This document shows positions 18,497 through 27,533 of a stretch of DNA of 52,684 nucleotides, one piece after another; the stretch's first letter is position 1; the number at the start of each line of letters is the position of its first letter. Position numbers and translations under genes: made by a program. The DNA is taken from the NCBI GenBank assembly GCA_021272165.1, contig JAJSLK010000053.1, positions 1 through 52,684 of the forward strand. The letters are read 5' to 3'. The notes under the pieces were generated by a model that was not told where the DNA came from, made no database searches, and saw nothing but the letters and a program-made list of their open reading frames with translations. The stretch is from Methylacidiphilales bacterium (GTDB lineage Bacteria; Verrucomicrobiota; Verrucomicrobiia; Methylacidiphilales; UBA1321).

Positions 18497-20449
18497 TTAG
18501 TGATGAACCGGAACGGCTTGATCGCCTCTTGATACGCGGTCGTTTTGCTCCAGCAAAACCTGGATCAATCTGGGGATGAATTGATCCGCCAGGGCTTGTA
18601 TCTCAACCGATGTTTCCGCCGAGGCGGTCGAGCTGTAGAACTCGGCCATCTTGGTCACGAACTCATCGATGAAGATCTGCATATCGCTCGACACCGTCTT
18701 CAGACGCGAAATCAGGTAGTTGTAACCGAGCAGAGCGGGAATCGCGACAATGAGGCCTGCTACCGTGGCAATGAGAGCGGCGGCCAGGCCCGGCGCGATG
18801 GCACTAATATTCACTTCGCCGGTCGAGGCGATCGCCGCGAACGTGATCATGACCCCGATCACTGTCCCAAGCAGCCCCAGGAAAGGCCCGCCCGCGATGG
18901 AAATGGTCAGGAAAACGAGACCGGAATTGAGCGTCTGATTCTCACGCACAAAACCGCTATCGAGACTCGCTCGAATGGCCTGGATCGACTGTGCTGAAAG
19001 TATTGCGGAGCCGTTCGCTCCCCTCACGCGATGCCCGATTTCCGCGGCGCCGATATGATAAATCCGGTAGAGCGGAGCGTTGTTCATCCGTCTCTGGCTG
19101 GTAGCGCCAACTCTTCCGCCCAGCGATTGCACCGCATCGGCGTCGGTATGATCAAGAACGGTCAAGTCGGAGGCGACGTGCTGCCATTCCTGGAGAAATT
19201 CCCGATTCGCGCGACTGACGCCATTGATATAGAAAAACTTGGTGACCATCACGAACCAACTGATGGCCGACATAATTCCCAACACCCCGATCACCACCCA
19301 GCCATCGACCGTGACCGATTTGACAATCACCGCGAAGAGGCCGAAAGCCCCACTGAACCAGCCGGATGACGCCTGTTCATCCTGCCCCATCGTCAGCAAC
19401 CGTGCCGAATTTTCGCCCTGGGAAAGCGCCGCCCATTTGATGAAACCGACCGGCCTTGCAATTTTGGAAATTTCGAGTTCATCCAGTTCGCCGCTGAAAC
19501 CAACACTGCCCGTCGCATCGGGCGAATCGCCGCCCAGCAACGAAGCGCTGTTGAGTACCGGAAGCCCAACGCCCAATGTCGCGTAAGCAACCCCATCCAG
19601 ATAAAGCGTCACCTGCGCGCTGAACGCGACCACGGCCAGGTGATGCCAACTATTCGCGGCCAGCGGCGCTCCCGCTGAACTGCGCGTCCCATTCACCTCG
19701 ACAAAGGGAACTCCATTATCCAGACCGATGAGAAAATCCCTGCCTGCATCCCTGCGGCTGAAAATCACCGAGTTCGGTTGCAAGGCGACAGGCTTGATCC
19801 ACGCCGACCACGTCAAGGTGGAACTCTCGCTCCAAGCCAATGAGGACGAGGCGGGAATGGCGAGAGGAGTCGCACCATCGAGCCGCAGTCCGGGACCAAT
19901 CAGCGAACCGTCTGTCACTGCCCCGGCATTTTGGGAGTCATTGCCCGATTCACTAAAATCATGCGCCGGTTTTCCGCTCGCCGAAAAATGGTAGACCAGG
20001 ACCGTATCTGCGTCATAGGTGCCCTTGGCCTCAGCGCCTCCCGGTGCGGGCTTGTCACCGGTTTGCCCATAATAGAGCCAGATGCTGGTCGTAGCTCCCG
20101 GCTTCAAGTCAGGCACCCGGACCCAGACGAAGGCCTCACCAAGGAGCGCATCGTATTTCTCAATGTGATAGGTAAGCGGCGTCCTATCGTCATCGGCGAC
20201 GAAACGAAGGTCGCTCCCGTCATCCCTGGCTGCGGCGAATTGGAAATCGCCGTCATGGAGCCGGATCAAAACCGGCGTCGTGCCGATCGGATCATTGATC
20301 GCGCCTCCCGCCGAACTGGCATCGAGCGTGATTTTTTTGCGGAGTGTCCAATCGCTGTTCCACCATGCCGGGCTTGCCGTCGAAAATGCCAGATAAGCCA
20401 CGAGGCCGATCAGCAGATGTTTGGGAAGATTGTTCATGGCTCGTTTCAT
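18497..20449 (-). CDS. DUF2341-LamG-ExbB fusion: proton-channel protein with a large periplasmic sensor-like domain
   Basis: The product has 650 residues. After a signal-like segment (ends near residue 28, TASPAWW) comes a DUF2341 domain (WWNSDWTLRKKITLDASS and RLHDGDFQFAAARDDGSDLRF, about residues 28-140). Then comes a LamG/concanavalin-like jelly-roll domain (about 150-335; LTWSAWIKPV, NSWHHLAVV, GELDELEIS). The C-terminal half is a full MotA/TolQ/ExbB channel: a first helix near 375-405, then the paired helices (GGPFLGLLGTVIGVMITFAA and GLAAALIATVAGLIVAIPAL). Normal ExbB is about 240 residues, so about 350 residues are added on the periplasmic side. The gene lies 6 bp after tpsB and 10 bp before exbD. 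LamG domains usually bind sugars or proteins, so substrate sensing at the channel is plausible (inference). Confidence 0.9.
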   Translation of the reverse strand: MKRAMNNLPKHLLIGLVAYLAFSTASPAWWNSDWTLRKKITLDASSAGGAINDPIGTTPVLIRLHDGDFQFAAARDDGSDLRFVADDDRTPLTYHIEKYDALLGEAFVWVRVPDLKPGATTSIWLYYGQTGDKPAPGGAEAKGTYDADTVLVYHFSASGKPAHDFSESGNDSQNAGAVTDGSLIGPGLRLDGATPLAIPASSSLAWSESSTLTWSAWIKPVALQPNSVIFSRRDAGRDFLIGLDNGVPFVEVNGTRSSAGAPLAANSWHHLAVVAFSAQVTLYLDGVAYATLGVGLPVLNSASLLGGDSPDATGSVGFSGELDELEISKIARPVGFIKWAALSQGENSARLLTMGQDEQASSGWFSGAFGLFAVIVKSVTVDGWVVIGVLGIMSAISWFVMVTKFFYINGVSRANREFLQEWQHVASDLTVLDHTDADAVQSLGGRVGATSQRRMNNAPLYRIYHIGAAEIGHRVRGANGSAILSAQSIQAIRASLDSGFVRENQTLNSGLVFLTISIAGGPFLGLLGTVIGVMITFAAIASTGEVNISAIAPGLAAALIATVAGLIVAIPALLGYNYLISRLKTVSSDMQIFIDEFVTKMAEFYSSTASAETSVEIQALADQFIPRLIQVLLEQNDRVSRGDQAVPVHH

Positions 20450-20455
20450 CCTGAA

Positions 20456-22189
20456 TTAAAATTCCGCCCATACCCGGAAGGTAAGGAGAACGTCGTAGGG
20501 CTGGGTCTGCACTCCCGTGAGGAGGGGAACGCCTGCGTCGAATGACCCGTTGACGTGATTCCATAACTTGATCCGCGTACCCGCACCGACGCTGGCCAGC
20601 GTGAATTTCGATTTCTGTTCCGCCAGCGGCGCGTTGACGGTCAACACGCCCCCCTCGCTGAAAACATAAAGACGCCACTCGTCCACTCCTTTGCCAAACC
20701 ATCCGAGCGAAGGCGTGCGGAGCTCAGTTGACCCGAGCAGCGCGTTGTCGCCCAGCGCCTCCGATTCCAGATAACCGCGCACGGAATCCAAACCGCCCCC
20801 GCTGAATTGCTCGCTGTTAACCAAGGGTTGGTCGGCGGCCTGCCCCTGCACTTTGCCAAAGGCCTGAAAGCCTTCCGGCAGATCACGCGTGTGCGATAAA
20901 TCGCCACGGAAATAAATGAAACTGCCGTCCGCACCGTGACGATTTTCATCAAACTCGGCTTCGCTGCTCCCCATCCCGCGCAAATGGAGATTGGCTGCGG
21001 CATTCAGATCGGTCTCGTAACCGTTGCCCACCCACGTTCCGCTGTAGGCCGCACTCAGCGGATAGTAGGTGATCGGCGTTATCGTATCCGTCCCGGCAAT
21101 CTGCACATCCTGGTCGTAATGCTTGTAGTCGAATCCCAGGCTGATCGAGTGATAGAAATCTCTTTGCGGAGGCAGTGAAAAAATCGCCCGTAGCCCAACC
21201 GTATCACCCCGGCCAGCCACGCCGATGCCGCCGAGCGTCGAGACATTGCTGTCCTGCTTTGTCCCCTGCAACATCAGGCTCAGGCCATTCATGTTGGGCA
21301 TATGAGCGAGGTAGTAACCCGAAAAGACCTTCACGTCCGCGGGGTTCTCGGGCGCAATCTGAAAACTCGCGCCGATGGAATGGCCGAGCTGCCAGAGATT
21401 ATCGTAACTCACAGAACCGTTCAGCCGCAGTGGAGTCGTATCGGCACTGTAACGATTGTTCACCTCCAGGCTCCCGTGCAGCGGCGACGAATCCTTTACG
21501 TTCAGATCGACGTCAACCGTTCCCGGCATGCGGCCGGAACTCAGAGACGGAGTCACCCTCCGATCCGAAAGCTGGTTCAGGGTTTCCAGATCCCGTGTTA
21601 CATCGTTAAAATTGGGCACCTTCCCTTCCTGTAACGACGGCGCCTCCCGCTTGATCTCCTCCAGCGAAAAGTAACGTGACCCGTTCACCCGTAAACGGCC
21701 CACGGCATTGGGAACCACCTGCAAAAAGATCACCCCGTTCTTCACCTGCTGGGCGGGTATCTCAACGATCACGGTCTGGAAGCCTTTGTCGCGATATGCC
21801 TTTTCCAATGCCGCCCGCGCCTGTTCCACATCCGCCGCTGTCCGATAAGGCCCCAGATAGGGATAGACAGCTGCTTCGATATCGACCTGCGGCAGCAGAT
21901 GTGCCCCTCCCTTGACATGGTATTGCCGGACAAAAAAACGAGGGGGGGTTGCCGTACCAGCGTGAGGTTGGGTGGCCTTTGCCACGACATCGGGCGGTTG
22001 GTTGTCCAAGTCGTGCGCCCGCGAAACCGTGGCCGGGTCGGAACTTTGCCCCAGAAGGGAGCCGGAAATGCCCATACCCAACAGTCCTGCCAATATTTTT
22101 GGCCAAAACCGGCCATTGCCGCTCCCCAGAGGAGCGGTTATTGGCAAATATGGGTTAAGGTTCAAGAAATTCACTGCTTCCGTTGGCAT
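20456..22189 (-). CDS. TpsB outer-membrane translocator (ShlB/FhaC/HecB family)
   Basis: The product has 577 residues, close to the family norm. An N-terminal export signal (hydrophobic run about residues 30-47, LAGLLGMGISGSLLGQ) precedes a POTRA-type region (FFVRQYHVKGGAHLLP, then VEQARAALEKAYRDKGFQT and VIFLQVVPNAVGRLRVNGSR; about residues 84-185). A second POTRA segment and a 16-strand barrel follow, with typical motifs (SLEVNNRYSADTTPLRLNGS, GGLDSVRGYLESEALGDNA) and a terminal Phe (RVWAEF). The GGxxSVRGY-E motif is the conserved TpsB barrel loop. It should export the giant exoprotein at the far end of the operon. Unusually, five genes lie between pore and cargo. Start is the ATG at 22189; no good Shine-Dalgarno site is visible, and downstream GTG or TTG starts are possible. 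Confidence 0.93.
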   Translation of the reverse strand: MPTEAVNFLNLNPYLPITAPLGSGNGRFWPKILAGLLGMGISGSLLGQSSDPATVSRAHDLDNQPPDVVAKATQPHAGTATPPRFFVRQYHVKGGAHLLPQVDIEAAVYPYLGPYRTAADVEQARAALEKAYRDKGFQTVIVEIPAQQVKNGVIFLQVVPNAVGRLRVNGSRYFSLEEIKREAPSLQEGKVPNFNDVTRDLETLNQLSDRRVTPSLSSGRMPGTVDVDLNVKDSSPLHGSLEVNNRYSADTTPLRLNGSVSYDNLWQLGHSIGASFQIAPENPADVKVFSGYYLAHMPNMNGLSLMLQGTKQDSNVSTLGGIGVAGRGDTVGLRAIFSLPPQRDFYHSISLGFDYKHYDQDVQIAGTDTITPITYYPLSAAYSGTWVGNGYETDLNAAANLHLRGMGSSEAEFDENRHGADGSFIYFRGDLSHTRDLPEGFQAFGKVQGQAADQPLVNSEQFSGGGLDSVRGYLESEALGDNALLGSTELRTPSLGWFGKGVDEWRLYVFSEGGVLTVNAPLAEQKSKFTLASVGAGTRIKLWNHVNGSFDAGVPLLTGVQTQPYDVLLTFRVWAEF

Positions 22190-22204
22190 TACAATGGCTT
22201 AAGA

Positions 22205-22244
22205 GCTTAAGCATAGTTTATCCATAGGTTCAATAGGTTTTTAA
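22205..22244 (-). promoter_or_regulatory. Putative Rrf2 operator/promoter in front of the TPS operon
   Basis: Just upstream of tpsB the plus strand reads CATA-N5-TCCATAGGTTCAATAG (22212-22234), the same arrangement seen in front of rrf2 at 22754. The core is itself a direct repeat (ATAGGTT twice, 9 bp apart). On the minus strand it provides a TTGAAC -35-like hexamer (22228-22233), but I cannot find a good -10 box at standard spacing, which fits a factor-dependent promoter. Operator function is inferred. Confidence 0.5.
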
Positions 22245-22304
22245 ATCTACCTCGGGACTGGACAAATAAAATGGAGCCTCTTTTAGGCAATGAACTGAGC
22301 AACA

Positions 22305-22724
22305 CTATTTTTGACGGTTCTGTAACAAATGACCCAGGGTCGTCTTGTCGAGAATGCGGCCATTGGCGGCCTGCAATTTACCAATGACGGGACCGATGTG
22401 ATCCATAATGCCTTCGATACCCACGGGGGATTTTTCACCATCGGATCGGAGCGCATTGGCCTTTGCCCCCTCGGTTACCTCGAGGATCCGCGCCAGGCTC
22501 AGGTCTTCCGGCCGTTCTGGGAGAAAATACCCGCCATGCGCGCCCTTCTTACTTTTAACCACCCCAGCGCTCCTCAATTCCAAGAAGATATTTGCGAGCC
22601 ATTTCTTGGGAATGCCCGTTTCAGAGGCGATGTAATGAGTTCCCAACCAAGCCGTCCCCTCCTCCTGATGACGAGCCAAACACAAGAGGGCGCGAATGGC
22701 GTATTGGGATTTCCGTGAGAACAT
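22305..22724 (-). CDS. Rrf2-family transcriptional regulator
   Basis: The product has 139 residues and matches the family along its length: MFSRKSQYAIRALLCLARH at the start, a winged helix-turn-helix (IASETGIPKKWLANIFLELR, residues 33-52), the wing (VKSKKGAHGGYFLPERPEDL) and the dimerisation helix. The three clustered cysteines that bind an Fe-S cluster in IscR/NsrR-type members are absent; the only Cys is near residue 14. So it is not expected to be an Fe-S sensor of that kind. It is encoded 115 bp upstream of tpsB on the same strand, behind a good promoter. A motif shared with the tpsB leader suggests that it regulates itself and the secretion operon. The signal is unknown. Confidence 0.88.
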   Translation of the reverse strand: MFSRKSQYAIRALLCLARHQEEGTAWLGTHYIASETGIPKKWLANIFLELRSAGVVKSKKGAHGGYFLPERPEDLSLARILEVTEGAKANALRSDGEKSPVGIEGIMDHIGPVIGKLQAANGRILDKTTLGHLLQNRQK

Positions 22725-22747
22725 AATAATTATTGGGCTTGCAAGGC

Positions 22748-22785
22748 ATAATACATATTATGTCCATAGACTCAATAGTGTTTAA
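22748..22785 (-). promoter_or_regulatory. rrf2 promoter with overlapping operator motif
   Basis: On the minus strand TTGAGT (22770-22775) and TATTAT (22748-22753) form a sigma70-type promoter with a 16-bp spacer, about 24 bp upstream of the rrf2 ATG. The motif CATA-N5-TCCATAG-N2-TCAATAG (plus-strand 22754-22777) overlaps the -35 and spacer and recurs at 22212 before tpsB. Binding there would block transcription, as expected for autorepression (inference). Confidence 0.55.
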
Positions 22786-22878
22786 TTTCCAAGCCGTAAA
22801 TGAGCTCCTTGAAGTTAGATTTCAGCCCTCTCTCCGTAGAGTTAGCCGGCAATTGGCCTCGGATTCAGCCTTACCCCT

Positions 22879-25800
22879 TTAATTGGGGGCATTAAGCGGC
22901 TTAAAAAGCAAAGGATTATCGGATAAGGGACATGGCAAGCGGCATCCGCGCCAGAGGACGTAGAGCACCGGATAAATCAGCAGCCCCAGGATCGCCGAGG
23001 TCACCACGCCGCCGATCATCGGCGCCGCGATCCGCTTCATCACCTCGGAGCCGGAACCGTTGCTCCACATGATCGGCAACAGGCCGAAGAGAATCGCCGC
23101 CATCGTCATCATTTTGGGCCGAATGCGCTGCACCGCGCCTTCCTTCACCGCTTCAACGAGATCGCCCAGATGATTCATCGCGCCACGCGCCGCGCGTTCG
23201 TCATAGGCCTGGTCGAGATAGATCAGCATCACCACGCCCGTTTCGGCGTCGATGCCGGCCAGGGCGATGAGCCCGACCGCCACGGCCACGCTGAACTGGT
23301 AACCGCAGAGGTAAAGCAGCCAGAACGCGCCCACCAGGGAAAAGGGCACGGCCAAAAGCACGATGCCCGTCCGCACCAGCGAGCGCGTGTTCAGGTAGAG
23401 GAGCAGGATGATGATGAGAAGCGTGAAGGGAATGATGAGCATCAGCCGCTCCTCGACCTGCTGCAGTTGCTCGAATGAGCCGGCCCATTCCCAATAAACG
23501 CCCTGCGGCGGATGGACCGTGTCGCGCAACCGTTCGCCCGCTTTTTTGACATACCCGCCGAAATCGCTCGCCGTCGTATCGACCGAGACATAGCTCACGA
23601 GCTGGCCGTTCTCACTGCGCACCTCGGGCGGGCCGCTTGAAAATTCAATCGCGGCCAATTCCGATAATGGCACTTGGGCCCCGCCAGGAACCGCCACCGG
23701 AATCTGCCGAATGGCCGGAAGATTATCGCGAAAATCCCGCGCCAATCGTACGCTAATCGGATAACGCTCGCGCCCCTCTACCGTGTACCCAATGGTGTTT
23801 CCACCGATGGCCGTCTCCACCACCTGATTGATATCGTCCACCGTCAGCCCGTAACGCGCGATGACTTCCCGATTAGGCCGGATGTCGAGGTAGCGGCCAC
23901 CCTCCGACCGCTCGGCGAAAACGCTGCGGGTATCGGGAAAATCCTTCAGCGCCTGCTCGATCTCGCGCCCAGCCTCGGCGATATCGTGAATGCTTGGCCC
24001 GTAAACCCGCAGTCCCAGGTTCGAACGAAAACCCGTTGTCAGCATTTCGGTTCGCGTCTGGATCGGCATCCAGATCACGTCGGCCATGCCGGGTGTTCGC
24101 GCATGCTTCAGGATTTCGGTCTGGAGCCCTTCCCAGGTCATACCGGGCCGCCATTCGGACGGCGGCTTTACCTGGATCGTCGTTTCAAACATTGAAAGCG
24201 GTCCCGGGTCGGTCGCCGTCTCGGCCTGGCCCGCCTTGCCAAAAATCGTCTCGAATTCCGGTATCTCCCGCAGATGGACATTCTGATCATGCAGAATCCG
24301 CGACGCCTCCCGGATCGCCATGCCGTCGGGCGCCGTCGGCATGAAGAGAAAATCGCCCTCGTTCAACGGCGGCATGAACTCGCTGCCCAGACCCGTGATC
24401 GGAATGATCGTCAGGGCCAGGAGCACGATGGAAATACCCAGAACCAGCCACCTCCAGCGCAAAACCCAATCGACCACAGGCTGATAAAGCGCGATCAGGA
24501 CACGATTGATCGGATTACGCGCCTCCGGCGTGATCCTTCCCCGGATCAACGCCACCATCAGCACGGGCACCAGCGTCACCGAAAGCAGCGCCGCGAAGAA
24601 CATCGCGAACGTCTTGGTAAAAGCCAGCGGTTGAAAGAGCCGTCCCGCCTGCCCCTCCAGCGTGAAGACCGGGATAAAGGACACCGTGATAACCAGAAGC
24701 GAAAAGAATAGGGGCCGTCCCATCTTTTGCGCCGCCCGCAGGATCGCCTCGACCCGCTCGCGATTGATCAACTCGCGGCCCAGCGCGTGATGTTCGCGCT
24801 CCAGTTCCTTGTGTGCATTCTCGATCATGATGATCGCCGCGTCGACCATCGCCCCAATCGCGATGGCGATACCGCCGAGCGACATGATGTTCGCGGTAAG
24901 ATGCATCGCCACAAACGGGATAAACGCCAGGATGATGGCCGTCGGCAGCATGATGATGGCCACCAGCGCACTGCGAAAATGCCAGAGAAAAACAATGCAG
25001 ACGAAACTGACGATCAGGCTTTCCTCGATCAGTTTCGACCGGAGCGTGTCGATGGAACGCAGGATCAGTTTGGACCGGTCGTAAACCGGCACGATCTTGA
25101 CACCCGCCGGCAACGCCGGCTCGATCTGCGCGATTTTTTCCTTCACCCGCTCGATCACCGAAAGCGCATTCTCGCCGAACCGCATGACGACAATGCCCCC
25201 GACCGCTTCCCCCTCCCCGTTGAATTCGGCAACGCCCTCCCGCAGGTCGGGCCCGAGTTCGACCGTCCCGATCTGGTCAACCGTTATCGGCGTTCCCGTG
25301 GTGGAAGCCTTGAGCACAATATGCCGGATGTCGTCGAGCGACCGGATGTAGCCCTCGCCCCGGATGTAATATTCCGCCGTGGAAACCTCGAATGATTTTC
25401 CACCCACTTCCATATTGCTCTTGCGCACTGCATCAACCACGTCGCCCAGACTGACGCCGTAGCTGATCAGCTTGTTGGGATCGACGTTGACCTGATATTG
25501 CTTCACGAAACCGCCGATGCTCGCCACTTCAGCCACGCCTTTGACCGAGCCCAGCGCGTATTTGAGCGTCCAGTCCTGCAGGCTGCGCAATTGCGCCAGG
25601 TTGTTGCGGCCGGACGAGTCGACGAGGGCGTATTGATAAACCCAGCCAACGCCGGTCGCATCCGGCCCCAGGGCCGGCGAGACGTCGGGCGGGAGTGAAT
25701 TGCGCGCCGCGTTGAGATATTCGAGCACGCGCGACCGCGCCCAATAAATGTCGGTACCATCCTCGAAGATCACATAGACGAATGATCGTCCCATCATCGA

Positions 25801-26091
25801 CAGGCCCCGCACCGCCTTTACCTTCGGCGCCCCGAGAAAGCGGCTCGTGATCGGATAGGTGATCTGGTCCTCGACCAGCGCCGGACTGCGTCCCTCCCAG
25901 GTCGTGTAAACGATCACCTGCGCGTCGGAAAGATCGGGTACGGCATCGAGCGCCACATGCGCCAGCGCGTAGATACCCCCACCGACGGCCGCCAGGACCA
26001 GCAAGGCGATGAGAAAGGAATTGCGTCCGCTCCAACCGGTGATTTTTTCAATCAGTCCGGGCGGTGACTCATAGAAGTCGTGCTCTTTCAT
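22879..26091 (-). CDS. cusA: CusA/CzcA-type heavy-metal efflux RND permease
   Basis: The product is 1,070 residues from the ATG at 26091, which overlaps the adaptor stop (ATGA) and is preferred to an ATG 15 bases upstream. It has 12 membrane helices in RND order. The monovalent-metal signature in TM4 reads GAMVDAAIIMIENAHKELE (about residues 405-425), as in Cu/Ag pumps. In the periplasmic cleft, Met residues are seen in SMFETTIQV and in TEMLTTGFRS. At the place where I recall the third triad Met of E. coli CusA (RYGM), this protein has RYGLTVDD, i.e. Leu. It would take metal from the periplasm with proton antiport through TM4 acids. No outer-membrane channel gene is adjacent. Substrate choice between Cu/Ag and other metals is not certain. 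Confidence 0.9.
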   Translation of the reverse strand: MKEHDFYESPPGLIEKITGWSGRNSFLIALLVLAAVGGGIYALAHVALDAVPDLSDAQVIVYTTWEGRSPALVEDQITYPITSRFLGAPKVKAVRGLSMMGRSFVYVIFEDGTDIYWARSRVLEYLNAARNSLPPDVSPALGPDATGVGWVYQYALVDSSGRNNLAQLRSLQDWTLKYALGSVKGVAEVASIGGFVKQYQVNVDPNKLISYGVSLGDVVDAVRKSNMEVGGKSFEVSTAEYYIRGEGYIRSLDDIRHIVLKASTTGTPITVDQIGTVELGPDLREGVAEFNGEGEAVGGIVVMRFGENALSVIERVKEKIAQIEPALPAGVKIVPVYDRSKLILRSIDTLRSKLIEESLIVSFVCIVFLWHFRSALVAIIMLPTAIILAFIPFVAMHLTANIMSLGGIAIAIGAMVDAAIIMIENAHKELEREHHALGRELINRERVEAILRAAQKMGRPLFFSLLVITVSFIPVFTLEGQAGRLFQPLAFTKTFAMFFAALLSVTLVPVLMVALIRGRITPEARNPINRVLIALYQPVVDWVLRWRWLVLGISIVLLALTIIPITGLGSEFMPPLNEGDFLFMPTAPDGMAIREASRILHDQNVHLREIPEFETIFGKAGQAETATDPGPLSMFETTIQVKPPSEWRPGMTWEGLQTEILKHARTPGMADVIWMPIQTRTEMLTTGFRSNLGLRVYGPSIHDIAEAGREIEQALKDFPDTRSVFAERSEGGRYLDIRPNREVIARYGLTVDDINQVVETAIGGNTIGYTVEGRERYPISVRLARDFRDNLPAIRQIPVAVPGGAQVPLSELAAIEFSSGPPEVRSENGQLVSYVSVDTTASDFGGYVKKAGERLRDTVHPPQGVYWEWAGSFEQLQQVEERLMLIIPFTLLIIILLLYLNTRSLVRTGIVLLAVPFSLVGAFWLLYLCGYQFSVAVAVGLIALAGIDAETGVVMLIYLDQAYDERAARGAMNHLGDLVEAVKEGAVQRIRPKMMTMAAILFGLLPIMWSNGSGSEVMKRIAAPMIGGVVTSAILGLLIYPVLYVLWRGCRLPCPLSDNPLLFKPLNAPN

Positions 26092-27458
26092 TGCCGCGTT
26101 CCCCATGTTTTCAGCACGCCCTGGATCCGGCTCTCGGCATCGATCAGGAAGTTGGCGCTAGAAATCACCCGTTCGCCCTCGTTCAGGCCCGAGAGCACCT
26201 CATCATAATCGCCGGAATGAACGCCCAGTTCGACCTCCCGCGGCTCGAGTTTCCCCCCGCCATGATCGACGAACACGATGTACTTGTCACCCGTTGGAAC
26301 CACCGCACCTGTGGAAATGCTCAACCGGCGTCCCAACGGCGTTTCTCCCGTAACCTCGGCGAACAGTCCGGGATGAAATTCGCGCTTCCGGTCTTCAATC
26401 ACGATCCGCGCCCGGATGCGGCGCTGGTCTTCATCGACATGGGGATCGAGAAAGTTGATCTCGCCGTCGATCTTTTCACCCGGCATGGAAGGAAACGTCA
26501 CCGTCATTTTCTGCCCGACATTGACATAGGGCGCCTGGCTCTCCGGGAACTCGGCCACGATCCAGATGTGGCTGTGATCCGCCAGCTCCAGCAGCGACTG
26601 TCCTGGCTCGAAGCGCATCCCCTCGATGGCCTTTTTGGTCCGTACATAACCGTCGAATGGCGCGACGACGTTGAAGCTGCCCGAGAGGCCGTGCCCGGTG
26701 CGCAGATCAATCTCGTTCGTGCTGATCGCGAATTTTTCGAGATCGTGGATCTGATCCTCCGACAGGTCCCAGACCCGGATGCGCGCGCGCATCAGCTCAA
26801 GCTGATTGTCGAGCGCGATGCTGTTGTTCGGCGACATGAGCGGTGTCCGTTTCCAGGCCCGGTACGATTTGATGTAGTCAATCTGCGTCTGCAGCCAGCC
26901 CTCGCACAGCACCCGCATCAGCGGCTGCCCCTTGCGCACCGACATCCCCTCATAATTGGCGTAGAGTTTTTCGATATAACCGGCCCCGGCTTTGACGTTG
27001 ATGTCGCGCAGGGCCGATTCATCGATTTCCGCCCGGGCCGGTGCGCGCAATTGCCTCGTCAGATCACGACGCGCCACCACTTCCGTGGTCGCGCCGATTT
27101 CCTGGAGCCGTTCCGGCGCGATGTTGACCGTGCCTCCGGTGGTGTCGACCGGAGCGATGGGCGGTGCGGCCGCCGCCACCGCCGGAGCCGGGGACTTCGT
27201 TTCCGCAGCGGCGGTCGATTTCATCACTGGGACGAGATCCATTCCGCAAACCGGGCATTTCCCCTTCGGGTCCTGCGACTGCACGAACGTGTGCATCGGG
27301 CAGGTGTAATAAGCAATGTTGCTATCCGCGGTCGCGGTGGGTTGCTGATTGGTGCGCGAGCAGGCCGCCAGTGCGAGCACCGAAATGCCCAGCAATGCCC
27401 GACGGCGATTGACCGGTGAATTTCCGGCCAGGTTTTCAAATTGTTGAATGATTGACAT
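26088..27458 (-). CDS. cusB: CusB-like periplasmic adaptor lipoprotein with heavy-metal-binding domain
   Basis: The product is 456 residues from the ATG at 27458, chosen because GGAGG lies 7 bases upstream. After a hydrophobic stretch there is a lipobox (VLALAAC, Cys near residue 33). Then comes a heavy-metal-binding domain (TCPMHTFVQSQDPKGKCPVCG, two Cys-containing ligand pairs, about residues 52-75) and a Pro/Ala linker. The membrane-fusion-protein body has lipoyl/barrel/hairpin segments (DINVKAGAGYIEKLYANYEG; VVAPFDGYVRTKKAIEGMRF). It ends overlapping cusA by 4 bases. It would bridge the RND pump to an outer-membrane channel and deliver metal to it. Assignment to the Cu/Ag class rests on the HMBD and on CusA. 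Confidence 0.9.
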   Translation of the reverse strand: MSIIQQFENLAGNSPVNRRRALLGISVLALAACSRTNQQPTATADSNIAYYTCPMHTFVQSQDPKGKCPVCGMDLVPVMKSTAAAETKSPAPAVAAAAPPIAPVDTTGGTVNIAPERLQEIGATTEVVARRDLTRQLRAPARAEIDESALRDINVKAGAGYIEKLYANYEGMSVRKGQPLMRVLCEGWLQTQIDYIKSYRAWKRTPLMSPNNSIALDNQLELMRARIRVWDLSEDQIHDLEKFAISTNEIDLRTGHGLSGSFNVVAPFDGYVRTKKAIEGMRFEPGQSLLELADHSHIWIVAEFPESQAPYVNVGQKMTVTFPSMPGEKIDGEINFLDPHVDEDQRRIRARIVIEDRKREFHPGLFAEVTGETPLGRRLSISTGAVVPTGDKYIVFVDHGGGKLEPREVELGVHSGDYDEVLSGLNEGERVISSANFLIDAESRIQGVLKTWGTRQ

Positions 27459-27533
27459 GATCCGACCTCCAAAAACGTTTGAACGCATCACCCCGGTCTT
27501 CCGAGCGGGGAACGAACACGAATGGAGTCGGAC

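Noticed and set aside
26064-27419. 451-residue plus-strand frame opposite the CusB-like gene
   Set aside because: His/Arg/Asp-rich antisense shadow typical of GC-rich genes; the minus-strand frame has clear domains.
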